Translations under genes and position numbers: made by a program | The notes under the pieces: generated by a model | The model's input: only the letters and a program-made list of their open reading frames with translations | Told to the model about the DNA's origin: nothing | The model's database searches: none | NCBI GenBank assembly: GCA_013349295.1 | Contig: DUZW01000030.1 | Span: 1 to 37,664 of the forward strand | Length of the DNA: 37,664 bases | Source: Deltaproteobacteria bacterium | GTDB taxonomy: Bacteria > Desulfobacterota > Desulfobulbia > Desulfobulbales > Desulfurivibrionaceae | Direction: 5' to 3' | Part shown: piece after piece, positions 24,131 through 33,479 of the stretch | Layout: each line of letters begins with the position of its first letter | Numbering within the stretch: the stretch's first letter is position 1

Positions 24131-26361
24131 TATGGCACCAACTCCAGTTTGGCGTAATCAAGATGCAGGGTCTTTCGCCCGTGCCGCGCAAAAAGGACCT
24201 CCACCGATTTGGGGCTGACTACTTTTTCCACCACGCCCTCCCCGAAAAACGGATGCCTCACCCGGTTGCCGAGCTTGATAGCCGGGGCCGCGCCGGTTCC
24301 GGATGAGCTTGCCGAAGACGAAGACCCGAGCGGCGGGATGCTGTAATCAGGCCGATCTTCCCTCGCCGCGCCATAACCCGATGATTGGGGCTGCCAAGCG
24401 GCGGCGACAGGCGAATGGGTCAGGGCATGGGGCAATTCCTGAAGAAACGGAGATGGCCCGCCGGCAGCCGAGGAAGAATCGTAGGACATGATCTCCTGGG
24501 GATAGACCAGATACAACTGTTTGCGGGCTCGAGTCGCGGCCACATAGAGCAAGCGGCGTTCTTCTTCCCGATGCGCGGGGAGCACGGCCTGGGCCGAGGG
24601 AAAGCGGCCCTCGGCCAGATTGATGATAAAAACCGTGTCCCACTCAAGGCCCTTGGCCGAATGAATGGTGGAGAGCACCAGCCGCTTGCCGCCATCCTCC
24701 TCCGCAGCCCCGGCCTGGGGCGGATCAAGAGAGGCGTCATCGAGAAAGGTCTGCAATTCGGCATACCCTCCCATCACCCGGCCCAACTCATCCAGATCAC
24801 GACGGCGACGGGGATAATCGTCGTGATAGAGCCGCTCAAAGATGGGCTCATAATAGTCCATGATCCGCTCGAACATCTGGGCCATGCTCATGCCCGACTG
24901 CCGGAGCGACTCAAGCATCTCCAGCAGATCAGCCAGACCCGCCTTCCAGGTTTTGCCGGCCGGGTATTCCCTGAGGGCCGCCAAGGGGTCTTCCGCACTT
25001 TTGACCCGGCTCAAGATGTTCTGAGCCGTCTTGGGCCCCACCTTATCGAGCTGCAACAGGAGGCGGTTCCAGGAGAGATGGTCGTGGGGGTTGGCCACCA
25101 CCCGGAGATAGGAGATGACATCCTTATTATGGGCCAGCTCGTTGAGCTTGAGCCCGCCGCGTTTTTCAAACTCGATCTGCCGGTGGGTCAGCTCCAGCTC
25201 CAGCTTGTACGAATGAAAGCCTGAGCGAAAGAGCACCGCTATTTCATCCAGGGGCTCACCATCTTTCCGCAGAGCCACGATCTTTTCCGCCACATAGCGG
25301 GCCTGGGCCCCCTCATCCCTGGCCCCATAGACCACCGGCTTTTCCCCGCCCATGATGTTGGTGAACAGGGTCTTGGTATATTTCTCCTGGGCCTTCTCGA
25401 TAATGGCATTGGTCAAGTCGAGGATTTTCTGGGTGGAGCGGTAGTTCTCTTCCAGACGGATCAGGCGGGTTTCAGGGAACAGCGAAGGAAACTCCATGAT
25501 GTTGCGAAAATCAGCACCCCGGAAGCTGTAGATGGACTGAGAATCATCACCCACCACCATCACATTATTGTGCTTGGCCGCCATCAATCGAACGATTGCC
25601 GCCTGAATGGGATTGGTGTCCTGGTATTCATCCACCATAATGTGGCTGAATCGGTTGGCCAGTTCGGTGTGCACCTCGGGAAACTCCTCGAGAATCCGAT
25701 GCCAGTTCACCAGCAGGTCGTCATAGTCCATGAGGCTGTGCTCAAGCTTGAACCGTTTATAATGCTGGGCAATGGTCTGCAGGTCGTCGGCAAAATCGTG
25801 AAAATGGCCATACTCGGCCTCGATCAACTCCTCGATCCCCAACCCCTTGTTCACCGACTTGCTGAGGATGCTGATCACCACCCGTTTGGAAGGAAAACGT
25901 TTGTTCTCGCCGCCCAGGTTCAAGGAGGATTTGAGCAGATTGACGATGCCCTCGGCATCGGACTGGTCAATGATGGTAAAGTTTGATTCATAGCCGAGAT
26001 GACGGCAATAACGACGCAGCAGCAGATTGGCCGTGGCATGGAAGGTGCCGCCCATCACCCGCCGACAGGAATCGTCCAGCAGCAGACTGGCCCGGTGGAG
26101 CATCTCCTGGGCCGCCTTGCGGGTAAAGGTCAGGAGCAGTATCTGCTCCGGAGCCACCCCCTGCTCGACAAGATGGGCCAGACGATAGACCAGGGTCCGG
26201 GTTTTGCCGCTGCCGGCGCCGGCAATAACCAGCACCGGACCGGCCACGGTGGTCACCGCCTCGTATTGCGCCTCGTTCAAGGCTTTACGGCTGATCTGAC
26301 CGGCAGGACGTGCGGGCTGGGACTTTGACTTTGGTTCCATGGGAAATAGGGTAGGTTGCAT
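24130..26361 (-). CDS. UvrD/PcrA-type superfamily I DNA helicase
   Basis: 3'-5' DNA helicase of the UvrD/PcrA/Rep group, acting in repair and replication restart. 743 aa from ATG 26361. Motif I GAGSGKT (48-54), Ia LTFTRKAAQEM, II DEYQDTN, III GDDSQSIYSFRGAD, IV LEENYRST, V STIHSAKGLEWD, VI YVAATRARKQLYL. The C-terminal segment GNRVRHPFFGEGVVEKV is the Tudor-like tail of PcrA, so pcrA is the closer match. An alternative ATG is at 26340; the frame continues upstream into a palindromic repeat and that part is rejected. First gene of uvrD-folC-HNH. Confidence 0.94.
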   Translation of the reverse strand: MQPTLFPMEPKSKSQPARPAGQISRKALNEAQYEAVTTVAGPVLVIAGAGSGKTRTLVYRLAHLVEQGVAPEQILLLTFTRKAAQEMLHRASLLLDDSCRRVMGGTFHATANLLLRRYCRHLGYESNFTIIDQSDAEGIVNLLKSSLNLGGENKRFPSKRVVISILSKSVNKGLGIEELIEAEYGHFHDFADDLQTIAQHYKRFKLEHSLMDYDDLLVNWHRILEEFPEVHTELANRFSHIMVDEYQDTNPIQAAIVRLMAAKHNNVMVVGDDSQSIYSFRGADFRNIMEFPSLFPETRLIRLEENYRSTQKILDLTNAIIEKAQEKYTKTLFTNIMGGEKPVVYGARDEGAQARYVAEKIVALRKDGEPLDEIAVLFRSGFHSYKLELELTHRQIEFEKRGGLKLNELAHNKDVISYLRVVANPHDHLSWNRLLLQLDKVGPKTAQNILSRVKSAEDPLAALREYPAGKTWKAGLADLLEMLESLRQSGMSMAQMFERIMDYYEPIFERLYHDDYPRRRRDLDELGRVMGGYAELQTFLDDASLDPPQAGAAEEDGGKRLVLSTIHSAKGLEWDTVFIINLAEGRFPSAQAVLPAHREEERRLLYVAATRARKQLYLVYPQEIMSYDSSSAAGGPSPFLQELPHALTHSPVAAAWQPQSSGYGAAREDRPDYSIPPLGSSSSASSSGTGAAPAIKLGNRVRHPFFGEGVVEKVVSPKSVEVLFARHGRKTLHLDYAKLELVP

Positions 26362-26407
26362 GGCGGCAACTCTAACATAAACGCCAGCAGGCAATCGACA
26401 AAAAAGT

Positions 26408-26512
26408 GGAACTGCACAGCAGCACCGAATCTGCGTTGTCATCGGTCGCTTCGCATACTGGAGATGGCGAAGCGACCTCTTCCGTGCATCTGCACCACTG
26501 CTGCACAGTTCC
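26408..26512 (+). repeat. palindromic intergenic repeat, copy A
   Basis: 105 bp upstream of the helicase gene. Outer arms GGAACTG...CAGTTCC with GCAG/CTGC continuing inward; conserved segments ATCTGCGTTGTCATCGG and CCTCTTCCGTGCATCTG; inner stem perfect over 11 bp (GGTCGCTTCGC, 26444-26454, with 26467-26477). Confidence 0.9.
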
Positions 26513-26643
26513 GTTTCCGGATATCCCTGTTTCCTACTGAATTACAAAAAAGTTTTAATTTTCCTGCCGTACTGGTAAATTACAATGTCTCAAAAAACAG
26601 ACAACGGCGACAACACGTTCCACATAACTCCAAGGAAAGACAA

Positions 26644-27030
26644 ATGAACACCGTCCATGACATTTTTACCCCGGAAACCCTGCAAAACCTCTTCCCTGCG
26701 GACCGCGCCAACGCCTTTTTCGACGCCCTGTTCGGCGATGCCGAAGAAGGAGCCTACGACATCCGCCTCGCCTTCAAAGGGCAGGCCGCAAACACCCTCA
26801 CCTTCGGACTCGAACTCCACGAGCGCCCCGGCCGATGCCTGGCCTGCAACCTTACCTACGGGTTGCCCGAAGTATTCAGCCGCCACCCGGTCATCAACCT
26901 CAAGGGGTTGACAACGGAGATCGACGCACTCCTGGGCGACAAAGCCACCTGCACCGACTGGAAGCTCGGCACCACCCAGACCGTTTCCAAGAAGCTGCAT
27001 GTTATTCCGCTGATGATCAATTTGGCATAA
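26644..27030 (+). CDS. hypothetical protein, unrecognised family
   Basis: 128 aa, no signal peptide or membrane segment, predicted cytosolic. ATG 26644 has AAGGAAAG just upstream. The N-terminus (about 1-35) looks helical (IFTPETLQNLFPADRANAFFDALF). The rest looks like an alpha/beta domain: YDIRLAFKGQ, TLTFGLELHERPG, then RCLACNLTYGLPEVF with two close cysteines and a third Cys in ATCTDW. I do not recognise it. It is a plus-strand singleton between minus-strand operons, converging on the ComEA-like gene with an 7-bp gap. The strong start signal and codon usage like its neighbours support a real gene. Confidence 0.75.
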   Translation: MNTVHDIFTPETLQNLFPADRANAFFDALFGDAEEGAYDIRLAFKGQAANTLTFGLELHERPGRCLACNLTYGLPEVFSRHPVINLKGLTTEIDALLGDKATCTDWKLGTTQTVSKKLHVIPLMINLA

Positions 27031-27037
27031 AGGTGAA

Positions 27038-27545
27038 TCACTTCTCGCGGGATTCCGCGGGGAACCCGTCGACAACCAGGTGGGCCTTGAGTATCTTCAG
27101 CTTGGCCGGCCCAACCCCTTTCACTGCGTCCAGTTCCTCGATGGCATTGATCCTGCCGTGCTGTTCGCGAAACTCGATGATTCTCCGGGCAAAGACCGGG
27201 CCGATACCCGGAATGGTGCGCAGCAGTTCAGCGTCGGCCTGATTGATGGGGATGGGCTTGAAAAACAGAGGAGCCAGTTTGGCTGGGGGGGGTTCCAAGG
27301 CTTGAGTTTCCCGGCTTTGGCTGGATTCTGGCCGGGGTTCTTTCTCCGCCGCCGGATATTCCGAGTCGGCATCCACCCGGTAAAGGCCCGTAGCGACAGA
27401 GCCATCGAACCAGACAAGCTTTTGCGGTCCGGCAGCGTGTTGCCCGCCAAGATCGGCAAGCAGGCCCGTGCGGAAAGCGGTAGCAGCCAGGATGCACAAG
27501 GCGAAAAAGACGAGCACCAACGGGCGCAGGTCCCTTCGCCCGGTA

Positions 27546-27565
<20 letters not shown>
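27038..27565 (-). CDS. membrane-anchored ComEA-like helix-hairpin-helix protein
   Basis: 175 aa: a basic N-terminus, one membrane segment (about residues 15-33, [16 protein letters not shown]), a linker of about 70 residues rich in Pro, Glu and Ser, then a C-terminal HhH domain. The domain reads [26 protein letters not shown] ... [14 protein letters not shown]. This matches the ComEA topology, with a DNA-binding domain outside the membrane. Its ATG lies 20 nt inside the end of cimA, so it is translated from the cimA transcript. It is the second ComEA-type protein in the window (the other is at 4470). Confidence 0.85.
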
Positions 27566-29138
<1,573 letters not shown>

Positions 29139-29155
29139 TCTCATTCCTTACTTTT

Positions 29156-29263
29156 TGTAACTGCCCAGCAGCACCACATCTGCGTTGTCATCGGCCAGCT
29201 CATGTGCAATAGCACACTTCGCTGACCTCTTTCGCGCATCTGTAGCACTGCTGAACAGTTACA
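29156..29263 (+). repeat. palindromic intergenic repeat, copy B
   Basis: 108 bp between lysC and cimA. Outer arms TGTAACTG (29156-29163) and CAGTTACA (29256-29263); conserved segments ATCTGCGTTGTCATCGG and CCTCTTTCGCGCATCTG; the inner stem GGCCAGC/GCTGACC is closed above by TGTGC/GCACA. Confidence 0.9.
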
Positions 29264-29307
29264 TTCCGTGGTTTCCGTTCAATCCCGGCATCAAGCTGGA
29301 TAGTTTC

Positions 29308-29886
29308 TTACTTTTTACTTTTGGCTTTCGGCTTTGTTGCCGGTTTGGCCTTTGGGGCTGCCTTGGCTTTCGCCGGGGCAGTGCTCTTGGCCGGCCGCTT
29401 CTTGGCAACGCCCTTTTCCAGACCGAATGCGTCATGCAACGCCCGCACCGCCAGCTCGGTGTATTTTTCCTCAATGACGCAGGAAACCTTGATCTCGGAG
29501 GTGGAAATCATCAAAATGTTGATCCCCTCGTCGGAGAGCACCTTGAACATGGTGGAGGCGATGCCCGCATGGTTGCGCATGCCGACCCCGACGATGGAAA
29601 CCTTGGCAATGTTCTCGGAACCGGTAACCCCTTCGGCCCCGATATCCGCCACGACCTTCTTCATGATCTGCATGGTTTTCTTGTAGTCGGTGCGCGGCAC
29701 GGTAAAGGTCATGTCGGTCAGTTCACCCTCACGGGTGTTCTGAATGATCATGTCAACAACGATACCCTGGCTGGTGATCGGGTTGAAAACACGGGCCGCG
29801 GTGCCCGGCACGTCGGGAACCTTGGCGATGGTGATGCGGGCTTCGTTCTTGTTGCAGGTTACTCCGGATACGGGATTTGATTCCAT
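29308..29886 (-). CDS. internal start producing an aspartokinase beta (ACT) subunit
   Basis: In frame at lysC codon 247, ATG 29886 begins MESNPVSGVTCNK. It is preceded by AGGAGG (complement of 29895-29900) at 8-nt spacing, a better Shine-Dalgarno than that of full-length lysC. In Bacillus and Corynebacterium, aspartokinase beta subunits start at the homologous point (MEE..LTGV). This would give a 192-aa regulatory chain and an alpha2-beta2 enzyme. The start is seen in sequence; its use is inference. Confidence 0.7.
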   Translation of the reverse strand: MESNPVSGVTCNKNEARITIAKVPDVPGTAARVFNPITSQGIVVDMIIQNTREGELTDMTFTVPRTDYKKTMQIMKKVVADIGAEGVTGSENIAKVSIVGVGMRNHAGIASTMFKVLSDEGINILMISTSEIKVSCVIEEKYTELAVRALHDAFGLEKGVAKKRPAKSTAPAKAKAAPKAKPATKPKAKSKK

Positions 29887-30624
29887 TTCTTTATCCTCCT
29901 CTATCACCCATGTTCCTTCGGTTTCCGTGAAGGTGGAACGAACATGGACAGGAACTTTATATCGTTTGGCAAAACCGACCGAGCGGATGTCGAGAACCTT
30001 GGCGCCGAGACTGGCCAGTTCAAGCATTTCATCATAGGAGATACGGTCGATCTTGCGGGCAGTCTTGCAGATGTTGGGGTCGGTGGTGTACACCCCTTCC
30101 ACATCGGTGTAGATCTCGCATTCGTCCGCTTTCAGCGCCGCGGCAAGAGCCACGGCCGTGGTATCGGAACCGCCCCTCCCCAGGGTGGTAAGGTCGCCGT
30201 CCTCGGTGACCCCCTGAAATCCGGCCACCACCACGATCTTGCCCGCGTCCAGGTGTCGATTGATCAGATCCGCATCGATTGTCTGAATTCGGGCCTTGGT
30301 ATGCATCCGGTCGGTGGTGATCTTCACCTGATCGCCCAGAAGCGAGATGGCATCGAGGCCCGCCTCCTTCACCGCCATGGCGAAGAGGGCGATGGTCACC
30401 TGTTCGCCGGTGGCCAGGAGTACGTCCATTTCACGGGAGTCGGGAATGGTCTGCATCTGATTAGCCAGATCGACGAAGCGGTTGGTCTCCCCGGCCATGG
30501 CCGAAAGCACGACCACCATCCGGTGCCCCTTGCGTCTGTACCCCATGACCCGTTCGGCCACCGCCTTGATTTTTTGCGGGTTCGCCACCGAGGTCCCGCC
30601 GAATTTCTGCACGATTAACGCCAT
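29308..30624 (-). CDS. lysC: aspartate kinase with basic C-terminal tail
   Basis: First step of the aspartate family pathway: aspartate to aspartyl phosphate. 438 aa. Kinase domain with KFGGTSV (7-13), GRGGSDTTAVALAAAL and YTDVEGVYTTDP; then two ACT domains (from about residue 255) for lysine/threonine control. Usual enzymes end near residue 405; here about 35 residues of Lys/Ala/Pro follow (KKRPAKSTAPAKAKAAPKAK and on), like a histone H1 tail. ATG 30624 precedes MALIVQKFGG; CAGGAG lies 12 nt upstream. The leader is structured and an internal start exists; both are listed separately. cimA lies downstream. Confidence 0.95.
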   Translation of the reverse strand: MALIVQKFGGTSVANPQKIKAVAERVMGYRRKGHRMVVVLSAMAGETNRFVDLANQMQTIPDSREMDVLLATGEQVTIALFAMAVKEAGLDAISLLGDQVKITTDRMHTKARIQTIDADLINRHLDAGKIVVVAGFQGVTEDGDLTTLGRGGSDTTAVALAAALKADECEIYTDVEGVYTTDPNICKTARKIDRISYDEMLELASLGAKVLDIRSVGFAKRYKVPVHVRSTFTETEGTWVIEEDKEMESNPVSGVTCNKNEARITIAKVPDVPGTAARVFNPITSQGIVVDMIIQNTREGELTDMTFTVPRTDYKKTMQIMKKVVADIGAEGVTGSENIAKVSIVGVGMRNHAGIASTMFKVLSDEGINILMISTSEIKVSCVIEEKYTELAVRALHDAFGLEKGVAKKRPAKSTAPAKAKAAPKAKPATKPKAKSKK

Positions 30625-30650
30625 TGGTGCCTGCTGCTCCTGATGTAAAT

Positions 30651-30761
30651 GAGGCTTTTGCGCAACTCCGAAAACACCCTTCGCCAACTTGGATTTTCGC
30701 AACAGCCTCGGATGTTAAAAAAATATCCGGCTCCCACCTGTTAAGCCGGAAAAAATCCGAG
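30651..30761 (-). promoter_or_regulatory. structured lysC leader with terminator-like hairpin
   Basis: Hairpin TCCGGCT/AGCCGGA (30726-30732 with 30744-30750), followed on the minus strand by ATATTTTTTTAA. An outer stem CTCGGAT/ATCCGAG (30755-30761 with 30707-30713) encloses it. A second hairpin, GAGGCT..TTGCG with CGCAA..AGCCTC (30651-30709), shares three bases with the outer stem, so the two are alternatives. This looks like an attenuator. It does not match a lysine riboswitch that I can recognise. The rest of 30762-30983 holds no gene. Confidence 0.55.
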
Positions 30762-30936
30762 AAAGCAGTGTGCAACAATTTTATTTTTTTTTCAACCGAA
30801 CAAATGGCCGAAGTGATGATTTTCCTGCATCGACACAAGAAAAAGCATTATGCTGAAGAAAAAAAAGGCAAAAGAAACTTGTAATAGTCGGTCGATCTTG
30901 CTAAACAGGTCATACTTATATAAGGAAGGCCCCAGG

Positions 30937-30956
30937 GCGGATGCACGAGTATCCGC
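30937..30956 (+). promoter_or_regulatory. hairpin in the 5' leader of the M23 peptidase gene
   Basis: GCGGAT (30937-30942) and ATCCGC (30951-30956) pair around 8 nt; ATAAG before and CTTAT after could extend it as an outer stem. It lies about 30 bp before the start codon. Role unknown. Confidence 0.35.
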
Positions 30957-30983
30957 TGAAATCTCTTATGGAAGAGAGTATTA

Positions 30984-32381
30984 ATGATTAAAGAAAACAA
31001 CAAACTATCCCTTCTTCGCAAGGCATGCCCGGCGTGCTTCGTTGCCCTCTCCCGAGGGATGTCCCGTTTCCGCAACAACACGAAAAGACAGTTGGTTTTT
31101 TTCTTAAACACTTCGCATTTTCTCACCGTTGGTGTTTCCCTCGCCCTGGTTGTCGCCTTTTTTCTCTGTGCCCTGAACGGCAGTTCCATTCCCTTGGAGC
31201 CCGTGGCCACTGAAACGGAAGAATTCCTCCCCAACGTCCGGGAGATTGTCGGGGTGATTCGTCCCGGAGATTCGTTGACTTCTTCCCTTCGATCCAACGG
31301 GGTTGATGAAGAGGTCCGGCAGTCGGTGATCACCGCCTTTGACGGCCAGGTGGATTTTCGCGACATGAAGCCCCATGACCGCTATACCCTGACCATTGAT
31401 GACGATGGCGGGCTGGTCAAATGTTTGTACGAATCAGGCCCTCTTGATATCCATGCCATCGAGCGCACCGCCGAGGGCTCCTACAAGGCGAAAAAACTCG
31501 ATGTCCCCCTTGATTGCCGGACGGTGAAACTGCGGGGCAGGATTGAGTCTTCCCTGTTCGCCGCGCTCAGCGGCTTTAATGAAGATCCCAAACTGATCTA
31601 CAGCTTTGCCGACATCTTCGCCTCGAAGATCGATTTCAACACCGAGACCCGGTTTGGCGACACCTTTGAGCTGGTTTTGGAAAAATACTACAAAAACAAC
31701 CAGTTCGTCGGCTACGGCAAGATTCTGGTGGCGCGATACAACAGCAAGGAAGTCGGCCCGCTTGAAGGCTTTTATTTTGATAAGGGCACGGGGGAAACCG
31801 CGTATTACGACCACCGGGGGTTTGAGCTCGGTGAATCCTTTATCCGCTCCCCAGTGCCCATGGCCAGGGTCTCTTCCGGTTTCACCTACAATCGTTATCA
31901 TCCGGTCCTGGAAATTGTCCGTCCTCACCTGGGCATTGATCTTGCCGCGCCGGTTGGCACCCCGATCATGGCCACCTCCGATGGCCGGGTGAATTTTGCC
32001 GGCTGGAAAGGCGGCTTCGGCAAGCAGATCATTCTTGACCATGGCGGCGGCTACAAAACCTATTATGGGCATCTTTCCAGATTCGCCAAGAACATTACGG
32101 CCGGGGCCAAGGTGCAGCAAAAACAGATCATCGGCTATGTCGGTTCCACCGGGATTTCCACCGGCCCGCATCTTGATTACCGGATGGCCCAGAACGGGGT
32201 GTTCTCCAACCCCTTCAACGTCAAGTTCCGCCCCCGCTCACAGCTTACGGGAACCCAGCTGGTTCTTTTCCGTCAGGAACTGCAGTCGGTCACCCAGTTG
32301 GCGAAAAGTCTGGATGATCCCAAGATCGTGGTGGTGAAAAATGTAGTGGTGACCCCGAACAACCCGATCTCCATGCTATAG
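30984..32381 (+). CDS. M23-family (MepM-like) peptidoglycan endopeptidase
   Basis: 465-aa envelope protein: membrane anchor at about 37-64, an OapA/LysM-like periplasmic region (GVIRPGDSLTSSLRSNGV), and a C-terminal M23 domain (about 305-410). Zn ligands H315 and D319 (PHLGID) and H363 (GHL) are present. The last motif is GPHLDYRM rather than the usual GPHLHxE, so the second His of HxH, normally a Zn ligand, is Asp. It may still bind metal or be a regulator. ATG 30984 has GGAAGAGAG upstream. It is divergent from lysC. Confidence 0.87.
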   Translation: MIKENNKLSLLRKACPACFVALSRGMSRFRNNTKRQLVFFLNTSHFLTVGVSLALVVAFFLCALNGSSIPLEPVATETEEFLPNVREIVGVIRPGDSLTSSLRSNGVDEEVRQSVITAFDGQVDFRDMKPHDRYTLTIDDDGGLVKCLYESGPLDIHAIERTAEGSYKAKKLDVPLDCRTVKLRGRIESSLFAALSGFNEDPKLIYSFADIFASKIDFNTETRFGDTFELVLEKYYKNNQFVGYGKILVARYNSKEVGPLEGFYFDKGTGETAYYDHRGFELGESFIRSPVPMARVSSGFTYNRYHPVLEIVRPHLGIDLAAPVGTPIMATSDGRVNFAGWKGGFGKQIILDHGGGYKTYYGHLSRFAKNITAGAKVQQKQIIGYVGSTGISTGPHLDYRMAQNGVFSNPFNVKFRPRSQLTGTQLVLFRQELQSVTQLAKSLDDPKIVVVKNVVVTPNNPISML

Positions 32382-32461
32382 TAATTCCAACCCCGTTCGC
32401 CCCGCGCCCGTCGAAGGGCGCCAGACAATGCCATATTGATGGCAAACCGGATAAATCCCCC

Positions 32462-32932
32462 TTGCCCTCCCCCGCCCCTTTTCATATCGTCCTGGTCGAA
32501 CCGGAGATCCCCCCCAACACCGGGAGTATCTCCCGGCTGTGCGGGGCCACGGACACTGTCCTGCATCTGGTCCGCCCCCTGGGCTTTTCCACCGACGACA
32601 AGCACCTGAAGCGGGCCGGGCTTGATTATTGGAAGTTTGTCGACATCCGCTACTGGGACAGTTTCGAGGAGTTTCTCGCAGCCCAGGACGAACTGCGGTT
32701 GCACTTTTTCACCACCAAGGTGGAACGAGCGTACACCGAGGTGCGTTACCAGCCCGGCGACTATCTGATCTTCGGCCGCGAGACCAAGGGGCTGCCCGAG
32801 GAGATCATCAATCTCTATCGGGAGCGCTGCGCCACCATCCCCATGTCCAACCCCAACATCCGCAGCATCAACCTGGGCATGGCCGCGGCGGTGGTGCTTT
32901 ACGAGGCGATCAGGCAACGGGATCTGGGGTAA
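32462..32932 (+). CDS. trmL: tRNA (cytidine/uridine-2'-O-)-methyltransferase, TrmL type
   Basis: SPOUT-class methyltransferase modifying the ribose of the wobble base (position 34) in tRNA-Leu in characterised members. 156 aa. Motifs: IVLVEPEIPPNTGSISR at the N-terminus, LIFGRETKGLPEE, and the knot segment MSNPNIRSINLGMAAAVVLYE. The TTG at 32462 is the only usual start before the first motif, without a visible Shine-Dalgarno; no in-frame ATG lies upstream. It is 80 bp behind the M23 gene. Confidence 0.92.
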   Translation: MPSPAPFHIVLVEPEIPPNTGSISRLCGATDTVLHLVRPLGFSTDDKHLKRAGLDYWKFVDIRYWDSFEEFLAAQDELRLHFFTTKVERAYTEVRYQPGDYLIFGRETKGLPEEIINLYRERCATIPMSNPNIRSINLGMAAAVVLYEAIRQRDLG

Positions 32933-32945
32933 AGGGTAGGCCGTC

Positions 32946-33173
32946 TTATTGCGCTCCAGCTTCAATGCGTTCGGCAACCCAGATCTTCAGCAAAGCCTGC
33001 CTGCTTACACCAAGGCGCCTGGCCTCTTTATCCACCCTCTGAACAACCCAAACGGGAAAGTCGATATTTACCCGCTTTGATTCCTGTTCCGGGCGACGTG
33101 CCTTGCTCAGTTCCAGAGAAGTGGTGATATCCTCCCCTGCCTCGAATTGTTTGTCAAATTCTGTCGCTTTCAT
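32946..33173 (-). CDS. brnA: BrnA-like antitoxin
   Basis: 75-aa antitoxin. A short N-terminal toxin-binding stretch is followed by a ribbon-helix-helix-like segment (KRVNIDFPVWVVQRVDKEARRLGVSRQALLKIWVAERI). Its start lies 20 nt inside the toxin gene, giving coupled translation. The toxin-first order is typical of BrnTA, where BrnA binds the promoter and represses it. It converges on trmL. Confidence 0.82.
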   Translation of the reverse strand: MKATEFDKQFEAGEDITTSLELSKARRPEQESKRVNIDFPVWVVQRVDKEARRLGVSRQALLKIWVAERIEAGAQ

Positions 33174-33423
33174 ACAATGCCACCTCTTCGGCTCGTGACC
33201 TGCGGACGGATATAATCCGAACTCTTTCGTTTCGATAGGTTATGACTCCAGACCAATGCCTGCCTTCGATTCTGCCAATTATCAGAAATCTGGGTTCATC
33301 CGTTGTCCGTGCAGGAATTTCCAGGAGATCAGGGTCATCCCACAGGGCTTGCGCTTCGCTGAAATCAAGCCCGTGCTTTTCCTGATTCACCCGGCTTTTC
33401 TTTTCGTTAAATTCAAATTCCAT
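33154..33423 (-). CDS. brnT: BrnT-like toxin
   Basis: 89-aa RelE-fold ribonuclease toxin of the BrnT family. Signature MEFEFNEKKSRVNQEKHGLDF, ALWDDPD, RFLIIGRIEGRHWSGVITYRNERVRIIS and RRSRAEE. ATG 33423 fits the family N-terminus; Shine-Dalgarno is weak. It lies 57 bp downstream of the maturase gene on the same strand, but probably has its own AT-rich promoter (33424-33479). Confidence 0.88.
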   Translation of the reverse strand: MEFEFNEKKSRVNQEKHGLDFSEAQALWDDPDLLEIPARTTDEPRFLIIGRIEGRHWSGVITYRNERVRIISVRRSRAEEVALYESDRI

Positions 33424-33479
33424 ATCAAATACATACCAAAATTCTACCAAAAAAGACAATATGGAAAGTTGGTCATTGA

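Noticed and set aside
30625..30983. Lysine riboswitch or leader peptide upstream of lysC
   Set aside because: No recognisable L-box core, and the one short reading frame there has no Lys or Thr run and no Shine-Dalgarno.
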